Source of the DNA: a virus
IMG/VR virus record: IMGVR_UViG_3300045120_000058
Span: 1 to 21,317 of that record
Reading direction: 5' to 3' (one strand)
DNA: 21,317 bases
Position 1 is the first letter of the stretch. Each line of letters opens with the position of its first letter. The notes beneath the pieces were generated by a model. The model searched no databases, was not told the DNA's origin, and saw only the letters and a program-made list of their open reading frames with translations. Below are positions 12,807-20,733 of the stretch, one piece after another. A program made the position numbers and the translations under genes.

Positions 12807-13804
12807 CAAAGCGTTTCCTTCGCGAACACAAACAAATCCTGGTTGAGCTCGCGGGGGTTCGCGATCCCCGCGATCCGAAACTCCCGCACGATCGGCGGCG
12901 CCAGGCCCGCGCCGTCGTGGTAGACGGCGCGCCGTTCCCCAGGCGTGAGCGTCCGTTTCCACAACCCGACTTCGTCGATCGCGCCGTCGAAATAGTCGGC
13001 GATCGACGCGCCCACGTTCGACCCGATCCGAAATTCGGCCGCGCCGACGTTGACCGGGACGGCGACCGTCGACGCGGTTTCGACGGGGCCGTCGTTGACC
13101 TGGATCGAAATGACCGCCGCCGACGCGTCGTACCCCGCGACCAGGAAATACCACGTCCCCGCGACCAGGTCAGGCCCGCTCGACGTAACGATCGCCGTTT
13201 TGTTGCTCCGCGACGCGGTAAACCGGGCGCGCCCCAGGTCGGTCACGTCGAGCACGTAATCCCGCCCGTTCCCCGCGTCTTTCCCGACGACGATACTTTG
13301 TGACACGGTCGACAGGTTGATCCACGCCGTGAGCGTGAAATCCCCCGCGCCCGTGTCCAGGCCCGCGGCCGTAAATCCCAGGTACTGGGAATTCACTTGC
13401 TGGAACGTCGCGGCGCGGCCGACGCGCCCGGGCGCGGTCCCGACCCCGCCGTGTTCGGTCAGGTTCGCGCGCCCCAAGCGATCGCGCCGCACGCCCCCGG
13501 GCTCGTCGAGCGACCAGTACGCGACGAGCTCGTCGAGCGGGAACACGGCGCCGCCGCCTGGCGCCCATAGGATCCGCGCGTCGATCGTCACGTCGGGCCG
13601 GTACCGCCCGTGGATAACATGCGTCGCCGTCGCGACCGTCGTCCCCGCCGTTTGTCGTTCCAGGTCGCGCACGGTCGCGGGGCGAATGTCGATCGGCCAG
13701 GCGGGGGGCAGATCGATCCACGTGTCGACGGTCCCGCCGCCCCCGTCGGGGATCGACGTGATCGCTTGCAGCGTCCCGACGTGTCGAAAATCGCCGATCC
13801 CCAT
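12806..13804 (-). CDS. Head-tail stopper with an inserted LamG (concanavalin-like) domain
   Basis: A 332-aa protein, about three times the usual length for this family. Residues 1-80 are the N-terminal part of a head-tail joining protein (FRHVGTLQAIT, VDTWIDL, THVIHGRYRPDVTIDARILW). Residues about 304-332 (REFRIAGIANPRELNQDL, then FVFAKETL) supply its last strands. Between them, about 92-298, lies a LamG domain: LVAYWSLDE, GRVGRAATF, FTLTAWINL, TWYFLVAGYD and FDGAIDEVGLWKRTLTPGE. The LamG is therefore inside a loop of the connector rather than attached at an end. It probably displays a sugar-binding lectin-like module at the phage neck. Confidence 0.85.
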   Translation of the reverse strand: MGIGDFRHVGTLQAITSIPDGGGGTVDTWIDLPPAWPIDIRPATVRDLERQTAGTTVATATHVIHGRYRPDVTIDARILWAPGGGAVFPLDELVAYWSLDEPGGVRRDRLGRANLTEHGGVGTAPGRVGRAATFQQVNSQYLGFTAAGLDTGAGDFTLTAWINLSTVSQSIVVGKDAGNGRDYVLDVTDLGRARFTASRSNKTAIVTSSGPDLVAGTWYFLVAGYDASAAVISIQVNDGPVETASTVAVPVNVGAAEFRIGSNVGASIADYFDGAIDEVGLWKRTLTPGERRAVYHDGAGLAPPIVREFRIAGIANPRELNQDLFVFAKETL

Positions 13805-13808
13805 GACG

Positions 13809-14492
13809 TCACGCGAGCGCGGGATCGCGCGATCGCCGCGTCAGGTTCGCGATCGCGTTCCAGACGCGATCGTCGTTGTCGGCCGCGGCGCCGAATTCAT
13901 CCCCCCGATGTTCGTAGAAATGCGCGACGAGCAAGAGCACCGCTTGTTGGATCCAGGGCGGCGCCGTCGTGTCGTCCCAGGTCGGATCGTTGCGCCCCTT
14001 GAGATAGTCGCGGATCGTCGCACTCGCGGCCGCCAGTTTTTGCGCGACGTCGGCGTCGTGGAGCGTGTCCGTAATGTGTAAATGTTCCTTCGCGACGTCG
14101 AACGCGACGAGCAACGGATCGGTCGCCGCGTCGCGCGCCGCCCGGGCCGGGGGGGGCGGGGCGGTCAGAAATGCGGCGGTCACGGGGCCAGGCGCCAGGC
14201 CCGCGGGGGTCGCGTCGAGCACGACGATCGGGAGCTCCAGATTCCCGATCCGCGGCCGCGGCGCCCCGATCAATCGCACGTGCGCGAACGTCCCGACCCC
14301 TTCGATGTACACGACCGTCCCGCCCGCGTACGCCAGGATCGCGGGGCGGATGTACTGCCCGTCGCGGTCCAGGTTGTCGACGTACAGGCGCGTCACGGCG
14401 CCCACGTACGGCGCGGGGGCGTCGAAGCGGATTTCCCCGTCGGCGACGAGCTCGTCGACGGCCGCGGAGAAATAGAATCCCCAGGATCGCAT
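13809..14492 (-). CDS. gp6-like head-tail connector with an N-terminal fibre-like domain
   Basis: A 227-aa protein starting in a TAATG overlap with the collagen-like gene. The C-terminal half (about 124-227: LLVAFDVAKEHLHITDTLHD, KLAAASATIRDYLKG, IQQAVLLLVAHFYEHRGDEF) is the gp6-type helical connector that binds the portal. The N-terminal half (1-110: GEIRFDAPAP, VTRLYVDNLDRDGQYIRP, LELPIVVLDATP) resembles small beta domains commonly found in phage fibre or decoration proteins. APPPPARA joins the two. Such a fusion would place 12 copies of an outward-facing domain around the neck ring; that geometry is inference. Confidence 0.8.
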   Translation of the reverse strand: MRSWGFYFSAAVDELVADGEIRFDAPAPYVGAVTRLYVDNLDRDGQYIRPAILAYAGGTVVYIEGVGTFAHVRLIGAPRPRIGNLELPIVVLDATPAGLAPGPVTAAFLTAPPPPARAARDAATDPLLVAFDVAKEHLHITDTLHDADVAQKLAAASATIRDYLKGRNDPTWDDTTAPPWIQQAVLLLVAHFYEHRGDEFGAAADNDDRVWNAIANLTRRSRDPALA

Positions 14493-14974
14493 TAGCGCGC
14501 GTCCCGCCCATGTTTGACCGCGAGCGTCCAGGCGCCCCCGTTGCCGGGTCGCGTCGTCGTGTCCGCGTTGCAATGAAAGATCGACCCGTCGAGCGTCACA
14601 CAATCCCCGCGTTCGTACAGGCGCCCGGGGACGTGGACCCCGCGGTACAGCATGAGCGGGAGCACGATCGCCCGGGTGTCGACGACCCCGCCCCGCGTCC
14701 AGGCAAACGTCACCGTCCGCTCCCCGTCGTATTCGCAGTCGACCGTGTCGACGCCCCGCCCGTCGACGCCTGGCGGCCCGGGCGCGCCGTCGGCGCCAGG
14801 CGGCCCGGGGACAGGCGGCGCGGCCGCCAGGGCGTCGATCGTCGCCTGGACGCCCGCCAGGCCCGCCGACGCCCCTTCCAGGGCGCGCAACCGCACCGCG
14901 ACGGGCGCGAGCGCGGCGACGATCGCCCCTTCAACCGCCGACACGAGCGCGGCGACTTTGGGATCGTCAGGCAT
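14492..14974 (-). CDS. Collagen-like fibre with chitin-binding-like C-terminus
   Basis: A 160-aa protein overlapping the portal 3' end by 8 nt. Residues 1-50 are helical and heptad-like (VAALVSAVEGAIVAAL, VRLRALEGA), a possible trimeric stalk. Residues 53-74 are collagen-like (PVPGPPGADGAPGPPGVDGR). The C-terminus (LMLYRGVHVPGRLYERGDCV, IFHCNADTT, GGAWTLAVKHG) has the Y-G-x-Y...GD.V...G..F/W.C...T...P...W pattern of CBM5/12-type carbohydrate-binding modules, including two Cys. A trimeric adhesive fibre encoded between portal and connector suggests a head or collar fibre. Confidence 0.7.
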   Translation of the reverse strand: MPDDPKVAALVSAVEGAIVAALAPVAVRLRALEGASAGLAGVQATIDALAAAPPVPGPPGADGAPGPPGVDGRGVDTVDCEYDGERTVTFAWTRGGVVDTRAIVLPLMLYRGVHVPGRLYERGDCVTLDGSIFHCNADTTTRPGNGGAWTLAVKHGRDAR

Positions 14975-16355
14975 GGGCGATCGCCCCCCAATCCTTCCCC
15001 GCCAGGGCGACCGCGACCGCGTCGAGCTCCGCGCCCGCCGCGCCGGGCAGCGCGGGCGGGGGCGGGGCCGCGGGCGCGGGGGCGGCCGCCGCGAACGGGG
15101 AATTCCGATCGCGCTCGTCGAGCGCGGCCAGGGAGTAGTTCTGTTGTTGCATGTACGGGGTGTCGCCGCCCTTGACGGACCCGAGCCCGAAGTACTTCCG
15201 GCGCGCTTCGTTCGGCGACACGGCGCCCGCCCCGATCGCTTCGCTCGCGGCCTTTGTCCGGGTCGACGTGTCCATGTAAATCAGATCGTCGATATCGAAT
15301 TCGGTCCCGAAGTCGGTCCCCGCGATCCCGAGCCCGTCGTCGAGCGCGTTCTCACACGACACGACGAGACTTTGTATACATTGCGAGTAGTACTGTTGTT
15401 GCATCGGTTCGACACTGGAAAACGGCGGGGGCGGCCCGACCCCGATCATGAACGCGGGGACGTGGTAGCACGCGCAAATCGTTTCAGCGGTCCAGCGGAG
15501 TTGCTCAATCAGTTGCGCGTCGGCCGCGTTGACCGTCATGGGTTCGTATTTCAACCCGTCGCCGACGACGGCGATTTGTCCGACCTTGTCGCCCGTGAAA
15601 TTCGCTTGCCAGTAGTCTTTCAACCGCTTGATCGTGTCGTCGTCGACTTCCTTCGGCGCGGTCAGGATCCCGCCCGGTTGCGCGCCGCCCGCGAAAAATT
15701 TGTTGCTCGTCGTCTGGATCGTCAACCCCTGCAACGCGGACAACCCGCACGCGTACAACGGCGTCACCCCGATCAAGGGGTGAAAGAGCGCGATCATGCG
15801 GTCGTGAATGATTTCACTCGCGGGGACGACGATCGGCGCGTCGGCGCCGACGACGCCCGCCAGGTCATGCGATCGGAGCTCGTAGTACACCGCCCCGTCG
15901 GGCGCGACGAGCGGGCAGACTTTTTGCGCGTCGAGCACGTACAACGCGCGGACGACCCCGCGGTCGTCGCGTTCCTTGAGCGCGTACGTGTTCCCGTGGA
16001 CGAGTTTCGACGTGATCCATTGCTCGACAAATTTCTGGGTCGTCTGGTACCGGTTCGGTTTACGGAGCACGGGCGAGTACGCGGGGTTCGTCGTTTCGGT
16101 CCAGACGCCTTCGTCGTCGCGCCGCATGAGTCGGAGCGCGAGTTTGGCGACGTCGGCCGCGATCAACGTGACACACGCGAACACGGCGAAATACGACAGG
16201 GCCGACGCGCTTTGTATTTCTTCGTTGCGTTGCCAGGCGCCCGTCGACGGTTCGCGCACGATCGGGAACCACCCGCGCCCGCCGTCGAGCGGCCGCAACG
16301 GGGGCGGCGCCGCCTTCGTCGCGATCACGTGGTACCCGAAGATCGATAATTCCAT
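14967..16355 (-). CDS. Portal protein (HK97 type)
   Basis: A 462-aa protein. FACVTLIAADVAKLALRLMRR, VLRKPNRYQTTQKFVEQWI, GNTYALKERDDRGVVRALYVL, FHPLIGVTPLYACGLSALQG, PAFMIGVGPPPPFSSVEPMQ and SPNEARRKYFGLGSVKGGDT are the conserved string of HK97-family portals. The C-terminus is Ala/Pro-rich. Twelve copies form the ring through which DNA is packaged. The ATG at 16355 has a poor ribosome-binding site, and a 13-bp hairpin lies between it and the upstream capsid gene, so initiation may be weak or regulated. The gene lies after the capsid gene instead of before it. Confidence 0.93.
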   Translation of the reverse strand: MELSIFGYHVIATKAAPPPLRPLDGGRGWFPIVREPSTGAWQRNEEIQSASALSYFAVFACVTLIAADVAKLALRLMRRDDEGVWTETTNPAYSPVLRKPNRYQTTQKFVEQWITSKLVHGNTYALKERDDRGVVRALYVLDAQKVCPLVAPDGAVYYELRSHDLAGVVGADAPIVVPASEIIHDRMIALFHPLIGVTPLYACGLSALQGLTIQTTSNKFFAGGAQPGGILTAPKEVDDDTIKRLKDYWQANFTGDKVGQIAVVGDGLKYEPMTVNAADAQLIEQLRWTAETICACYHVPAFMIGVGPPPPFSSVEPMQQQYYSQCIQSLVVSCENALDDGLGIAGTDFGTEFDIDDLIYMDTSTRTKAASEAIGAGAVSPNEARRKYFGLGSVKGGDTPYMQQQNYSLAALDERDRNSPFAAAAPAPAAPPPPALPGAAGAELDAVAVALAGKDWGAIAHA

Positions 16356-16380
16356 GTCGGGGGGGGCGCCGAAATCCCCA

Positions 16381-16413
16381 CGGGGGCGCGTCGCGCTCGA
16401 CGACGCGCCCCCG
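16381..16413. terminator. 13-bp perfect hairpin between capsid and portal genes
   Basis: CGGGGGCGCGTCG (16381-16393), loop CGCTCGA, CGACGCGCCCCCG (16401-16413): a perfect 13-bp GC stem beginning 8 nt after the capsid stop on the minus strand. It lacks a following T-run on either strand. It is likely to lower read-through into the portal gene or to stabilise capsid mRNA. Confidence 0.6.
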
Positions 16414-16420
16414 CGGTTGA

Positions 16421-18307
16421 CTACTTCGCGCGGGTGCCCGCGGGCTCGTCGGCGGCCGCGCCCGACGGCGCGGGCCAGGCGACCGCGGTCAAGTACTTGA
16501 CCGCGTTCGCGTTCGCGCGCAACCAATTCACGTAGCGTTCGGCGCGGAGCCCGACCGAATTGGTTTGCCACAACGACACGAAAACGGTCGTCGCGTCAGC
16601 GGGCGACGCGGGCGCGCTGTCCATTTGCAACGACGCCTCGCGGGACGCGTCGATCGTCACCCCGCCGTCGTCCGCATACAACACGAGCGACGGTTGCAGG
16701 GCGATCACGTTCGTCCCCGCCGCCTGGCTGGCAATGAACGTCAACCCCTTGTAACTCCCGCCGTTGACGTCGACCCCGGGGAACGCCGGCGATCCGTCCG
16801 CGTTGACGCGGAACGACAACCCGAGACAATTGGCGGCCGACAGAATGAACGTGACCCCGCTCACGGCGATATTGTTCGTCGCAAAGTGATTGATCAACGC
16901 CATGATATCGGCCGTCGGGCTCGCGCTCCCCGCGGCCGTCGGCGCGCCGTTCGTGATCGACGCGGGGTTGACGCCCGCGACCGCGGCGACCGCGGGATCG
17001 ATGAACTGTTGATCTAGGAATTGCGCGATCCCCGCGACCATGTCGGCGCGTACCAGTTCTTCGGCCGACGGGCTCGACAGGCGTACCAGTTCTTCGGTCA
17101 GGACGATGATCCCCGCCGCCTTCGCGACCCCGAGCGTCGTCGCCGCGAACGCGAGTTTCGTCACGGGTTTTGGTTTCGCTTCCCCGACCCACCCGTACGT
17201 CCCGCCCGCCGTTTGCGCGGGTACCTTTGTGTTGAAGGGGATCTGACGCAACCCGGGGATCTTCCCGAGAATCGTCGCGGGACGGAGCAACGCGACAAAC
17301 TCACTCGCGATCCCCGTGTTAACGAGCGGCGACGCCCACGTCGCGTCGGTCGTCGTGCCTGGCGCCATTGCCGCCTTGAGGTACAGGGCGACTTCGGGCG
17401 TCGTGCTATCCCACCGTTTCGCGTATTCGGCCGCTTCGTGCAGGTTCCCGTTGCAGACCAGTTTCGCGCACGCGGCGCGGACGAACGCGGTCCCGAGCGG
17501 CACATTCGACTTGATCGTGATCACGGGCGACCGCGGCGCCGTGACGCCTGGCCCCGCAACAATGCGCGTTGCGCCAGCGGTTTGCAATTTTTCGAGCTCG
17601 CGGTACCGGACTAGGTCGCCGTCGATCGCTTTGACTTCGATCGTGAGCTCGTCGACGGTCGCGCGTTGCTCGTCGGGGATCGTCGTCGTGTCGGGCGCCG
17701 ACGACATGATCGCTTCGATTTGCGCGACTTTGGCGGCGCGCGTGTTTTCGTAGTTCTGGATCTTTTCTTGGGTCGTCATGGGGGGTTGTGTCCGCGGAAC
17801 CGGAACGCCGGAAGATCGGCCAGGCGCGGCCAGGTACGACGCGTCGAGCGATTTGATCGTGTGGATCGTCGCGTCCATGTTGGCGGGGACGGTGACGAGC
17901 GACAATTCACAAATCTCGACGCGGGAAAAGCGACGGGCGCCGTTTTTCAGGATCGACAGCCCGCCGTCGAGCACGCGGTACCCGATCGACACGCCCGTGA
18001 TCAGGCCCGCGGTCAGGGTTTGCCAGGCTTCCTCAACCCGATCGCGGAGCGGCCCGGGCGTGTCAACGTCGGGGATCATCGCGTCGAAGTCGATCCCCGC
18101 GACCGTCGGCGCGTGGAGATTCACGGTCCCGATCGGCCGTTCGCGGTCATGGTGCCAGAGCAACGGGATCGGGTTGCGGAACGTCGCGCCGAGCGGGTCG
18201 AGCACGTCGCCCGCCCGATCGGGCGTCGGGGTCGTCGCGACGCCCGCCAGGCGCCGCGGGCGGCCGTCGGCGCGTTTCGTTTCGAGGACGGCGTACGCGC
18301 GGAGCAT
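16421..18307 (-). CDS. Prohead protease fused to HK97-type major capsid protein
   Basis: A 628-aa polyprotein-like gene. Residues 1-165 are a phage prohead protease of the S78 type: LLWHHDRERPIGTV with His52/53, TGVSIGYRVL with Ser107, and FSRVEICELSLVTVPAN containing the acidic residue(s). A linker and a helical delta/scaffold-like region (175-245: EKIQNYENTRAAKVAQIEAI, DELTIEVKAIDGDLVRYREL) follow. Residues about 265-628 are the HK97 capsid fold (FVALLRPATILGKIPGLRQI, GWVGEAKPKPVTKLAFAATT, VLTEELVRLS, LSFRVNADGSPAFPGVDVNG). Cleavage after the delta region would release mature capsid. A 33-bp-spaced duplication encodes EELVR twice. The ATG at 18307 has AGGCGG upstream. Confidence 0.9.
   Translation of the reverse strand: MLRAYAVLETKRADGRPRRLAGVATTPTPDRAGDVLDPLGATFRNPIPLLWHHDRERPIGTVNLHAPTVAGIDFDAMIPDVDTPGPLRDRVEEAWQTLTAGLITGVSIGYRVLDGGLSILKNGARRFSRVEICELSLVTVPANMDATIHTIKSLDASYLAAPGRSSGVPVPRTQPPMTTQEKIQNYENTRAAKVAQIEAIMSSAPDTTTIPDEQRATVDELTIEVKAIDGDLVRYRELEKLQTAGATRIVAGPGVTAPRSPVITIKSNVPLGTAFVRAACAKLVCNGNLHEAAEYAKRWDSTTPEVALYLKAAMAPGTTTDATWASPLVNTGIASEFVALLRPATILGKIPGLRQIPFNTKVPAQTAGGTYGWVGEAKPKPVTKLAFAATTLGVAKAAGIIVLTEELVRLSSPSAEELVRADMVAGIAQFLDQQFIDPAVAAVAGVNPASITNGAPTAAGSASPTADIMALINHFATNNIAVSGVTFILSAANCLGLSFRVNADGSPAFPGVDVNGGSYKGLTFIASQAAGTNVIALQPSLVLYADDGGVTIDASREASLQMDSAPASPADATTVFVSLWQTNSVGLRAERYVNWLRANANAVKYLTAVAWPAPSGAAADEPAGTRAK
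17048..17097. repeat. 17-bp in-frame direct repeat inside the capsid gene
   Basis: GCGTACCAGTTCTTCGG occurs at 17048-17064 and 17081-17097, exactly 33 bp (11 codons) apart and in frame. Both encode the minus-strand peptide EELVR within TEELVRLSSPSAEELVRADM. It may be a recent tandem duplication in the capsid spine-helix region. Confidence 0.8.
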
Positions 18308-18332
18308 CGCCCGCCTAGCATGGGGCCGCGCG

Positions 18333-18524
18333 TTACCCGCGGGGAGTTTCTATTTTTTTATTGGCAGAATTACACAACGCGCGCCGAATGATTTCGGGAA
18401 CCGATAACCGCGCGACCGCGGCGCGCCGACACACCAGATCGAACGCGCGCCCGGGGAGCGCGATCGACACGACGACGGATCGATCGGCCCGGTCCAGGGG
18501 CGGGCGGCCTGGCGGATTGCTCAT
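18333..18524 (-). CDS. Ribbon-helix-helix protein
   Basis: A 63-aa protein beginning MSNPPGRPPLDRADRS, with strand SVVVSIALP and two helices (GRAFDLVCRRAAVARLS, VPEIIRRALC), the Arc/MetJ/CopG-type order. The ATG at 18524 is chosen over the GTG at 18530 because AGGGGGG is 8 nt upstream of the ATG. It overlaps the TerL stop region. It would act as a dimeric DNA-binding regulator. Its place between TerL and the capsid gene is unusual and suggests a late-operon regulator, possibly one binding the palindromes near the junction. Confidence 0.65.
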   Translation of the reverse strand: MSNPPGRPPLDRADRSVVVSIALPGRAFDLVCRRAAVARLSVPEIIRRALCNSANKKIETPRG

Positions 18525-18526
18525 AA

Positions 18527-20068
18527 TCACGTCCCCCCTAAAATGAATATCTGGTACTTCGGTTTCGGGTCGTGCCCCTGGCGGGTCATCGCGTCGATCG
18601 CCATGATCAACGCGTACGCGCCGTCGATCCGTTCCGTCGACAGATCTTTACTCGGTTTGATGTTCCCCGCCGCGTCGGTTTCGACCGACATATTGCCGAT
18701 ATTCCAGCGTAAGACGGGGTGTCCGTCGTGTCGGATCGTCCGCGCCAGGATCGACTTTTCGAGAAATTTCGACGGCGCCGACAACGTCGCGAACCCCTGG
18801 CGTACCTTCGCGCATACGAACCCGTCGATCTTTTCCAGGCGGGAAATGATATCGGTCGCGTTCCAGGGGTCGTACGCGACGACCTGGACGTCGAATTCCT
18901 GATCCCACGCGTGGAGGGTTTTTCGGATGTAGTCATAATCGACGACGGCGCCAGGCGTCGCCGTGATCAGGGCGGCGCGCGCCCATTCGGTATACGGGAC
19001 GCGGTCCCGCGTCGAGCGTTGCGCGATCCGATCGGCGGGGACGAAAAACGCGACCAGGACGTCGAACGCGTCGCCGTCGGGAAACACGGCGACCGCGGCC
19101 GAGAGATCCGTCGTCGTCGACAAGTCGAGCCCGATAAAACACGGGCGGCCGCGGAGCGCGGCGCGGTCGATCGGCGCCTGGCACCGATCCCACGTGTCGA
19201 GCGCGATCCAGCGGGTCGCTTGTTCGGTCCACTGGTTCAAATACAACCGCCGAAACGCTTGTTCCTGCGCGGGGATTTCCTTCGCCCGCGCGCACGCGGC
19301 GCGCATTTCGTCGAGCGATCGAAAGTCGCCGAGCGCGGGATTCGCGCGTTTCCAGACCGCTTCGTCGGTCCAGTCGGCGCCGTCGGCCGCTTCAAACAAG
19401 ATCGGGAGAAACGCGGGATCGATCGCGGGCGTCGCCTGGACGTTCTTCGCGTGCGCGTACAGTTCATACAAGATCGAATGTCGGTCGTATCCCGCGGTTG
19501 ATATCGCGATCGTGAGCGGTTGCGCCCGGGCGCCCGTCGACGACGTCAACACGTCCCATAGTTCGCGGTTCGGCGCCGCGTGGAGCTCGTCATACAACAC
19601 GCGCGACGCGTTGAATCCATGTTTGCTGTACGCTTCGGCCGAAATCGCGCGGTAAAACGAGCCCGTTTTATGGTCGACGATCCGTTTTTGCGAGTCGAGA
19701 ATATCGCACCGCGCGAGTAGTTCGGGATCGTTCCGAATCATTTGCGCGGCGACATGGAACGCAAGCGCGGCCTGATCCTTGTCGGCGGCCGCGCTATACA
19801 CTTCGGCGCCCGCTTCCCCGTCGAACAACAACCCGTCGATCGCGAGCGCGGCGAGCAATTCGGTTTTCCCGTTTTTGCGCGGCATCATTAACAGACACAT
19901 ACGGTACTGACGTTTCCCCGTCGCGCGGTCGACTTTGAATAACGGCCGGATGATCTGTTTTTCTTGCCAGGGCCGCAAGTTGAACGGTTGCCCCGCGAAC
20001 GGTCCCTTTGTATGCGTCAGTCGGTTGATAATGTCGACTTTCCGCCCGGGGCCGTTCGTGATTTTCAT
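18527..20068 (-). CDS. terL: Terminase large subunit
   Basis: A 513-aa protein. The ATPase part has Walker A PRKNGKT (63-69), followed by VYSAAADKDQA, and Walker B VLYDEL (157-162) with TSSTGARAQPLTIAISTAG after it. The nuclease part has IGLDLSTTTD (Asp315), VVAYDPWNAT (Asp400) and RIDGAYALIMA (Asp482). This is the P27-partner type of HK97-like phages. The enzyme cuts concatemers and drives DNA into the prohead. The start is in an ATGA overlap with a zinc-ribbon gene; a 44-aa in-frame N-terminal extension would run inside that gene and is rejected. Confidence 0.95.
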   Translation of the reverse strand: MKITNGPGRKVDIINRLTHTKGPFAGQPFNLRPWQEKQIIRPLFKVDRATGKRQYRMCLLMMPRKNGKTELLAALAIDGLLFDGEAGAEVYSAAADKDQAALAFHVAAQMIRNDPELLARCDILDSQKRIVDHKTGSFYRAISAEAYSKHGFNASRVLYDELHAAPNRELWDVLTSSTGARAQPLTIAISTAGYDRHSILYELYAHAKNVQATPAIDPAFLPILFEAADGADWTDEAVWKRANPALGDFRSLDEMRAACARAKEIPAQEQAFRRLYLNQWTEQATRWIALDTWDRCQAPIDRAALRGRPCFIGLDLSTTTDLSAAVAVFPDGDAFDVLVAFFVPADRIAQRSTRDRVPYTEWARAALITATPGAVVDYDYIRKTLHAWDQEFDVQVVAYDPWNATDIISRLEKIDGFVCAKVRQGFATLSAPSKFLEKSILARTIRHDGHPVLRWNIGNMSVETDAAGNIKPSKDLSTERIDGAYALIMAIDAMTRQGHDPKPKYQIFILGGT

Positions 20069-20244
20069 GCGTCGTCGTCCGACGGGAGAAACGCCCGCGC
20101 CGGGGCGTCCTTCCCGCAATGCGGGCAACGCGCATCGCCTGATCGGCCCATCTGGATCACGGTGATCTTCGGCGTATTCTTCGCCCCGCAGCGCGGACAC
20201 ACAAAACGGGCGATTAGATCACGTTCCCACGGTTGTTGTTTCAC
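20065..20244 (-). CDS. Small zinc-ribbon protein between TerS and TerL
   Basis: A 59-aa protein with CPRC and CPHC about 22 residues apart, a simple zinc ribbon. The C-terminus is acidic (DDD). I chose the GTG at 20244, which overlaps the TerS stop as GTGA, in keeping with the coupling seen elsewhere; an ATG at 20262 with a similar ribosome-binding context is possible. Located inside the terminase operon, it may help the packaging or cos-cutting complex, but no direct evidence is available. Confidence 0.65.
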   Translation of the reverse strand: MKQQPWERDLIARFVCPRCGAKNTPKITVIQMGRSGDARCPHCGKDAPARAFLPSDDDA

Positions 20245-20732
20245 GTGAGCAACCCCGCCCATTTCGACGGCGCCGCTTCCCCTGGCGGGGTCGGGAGTTT
20301 CGACGCGCGGGCGCGGCCCGACGGGGTCAACCCGAGCTCCGACCAGAGTCGTTGACAGTGTGACAACGCGCGGTCGGCGACGAGTAAATACGGGTTCGGG
20401 ATCGGGACCGCCTTCGTTGTCTCAATGCACATACCTAACGCGATGACTTGCGCGTGCGCGGCCAGGTACCGCGACCATTGTTGACAAAGCGCGGTCAGGG
20501 CGGCGCGCTCCGTCGCCGACACGAGCCCGACCCGACGGAGTAACGGCGCGACGCGCGACCATTCGGCCGCGGCGACCAGGTCGTCGACGAGCTCGCGCGG
20601 GACCGCGTCAAACGACGGGTCGGCCGCGGGGATCTTCGGTTCGTCGACATTGAGGGGCCGTTTCCCCGGGTTCCCGCGTAACACTTTCAACGCGGTCGGC
20701 GCGGGACGTCGGCCGGAATTCCAGTTGCCCAT
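20241..20732 (-). CDS. terS: Terminase small subunit, P27 family
   Basis: A 163-aa protein opening with GNWNSGRRPAPTALKVLRGN, PGKRPLN and EPKIP, the diagnostic start of P27-family small terminases. A long helical part (VDDLVAAAEWSRVAPLLRRV, ATERAALTALCQQWSRYL) and a basic C-terminus (GLTPSGRARASKL) follow. It recognises the packaging site and activates TerL. It starts one nt after the stop of the preceding small gene. Confidence 0.93.
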   Translation of the reverse strand: MGNWNSGRRPAPTALKVLRGNPGKRPLNVDEPKIPAADPSFDAVPRELVDDLVAAAEWSRVAPLLRRVGLVSATERAALTALCQQWSRYLAAHAQVIALGMCIETTKAVPIPNPYLLVADRALSHCQRLWSELGLTPSGRARASKLPTPPGEAAPSKWAGLLT

Positions 20733-20733
20733 A

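Noticed and set aside
14171-16349. Plus-strand frames of 334 and 565 aa
   Set aside because: Antisense to portal, collagen-like and connector genes that have strong family signatures.
20069-20200. 44-aa N-terminal extension of TerL
   Set aside because: It lies inside the zinc-ribbon gene in another frame, and the ATGA overlap start at 20068 gives a normal TerL N-terminus.
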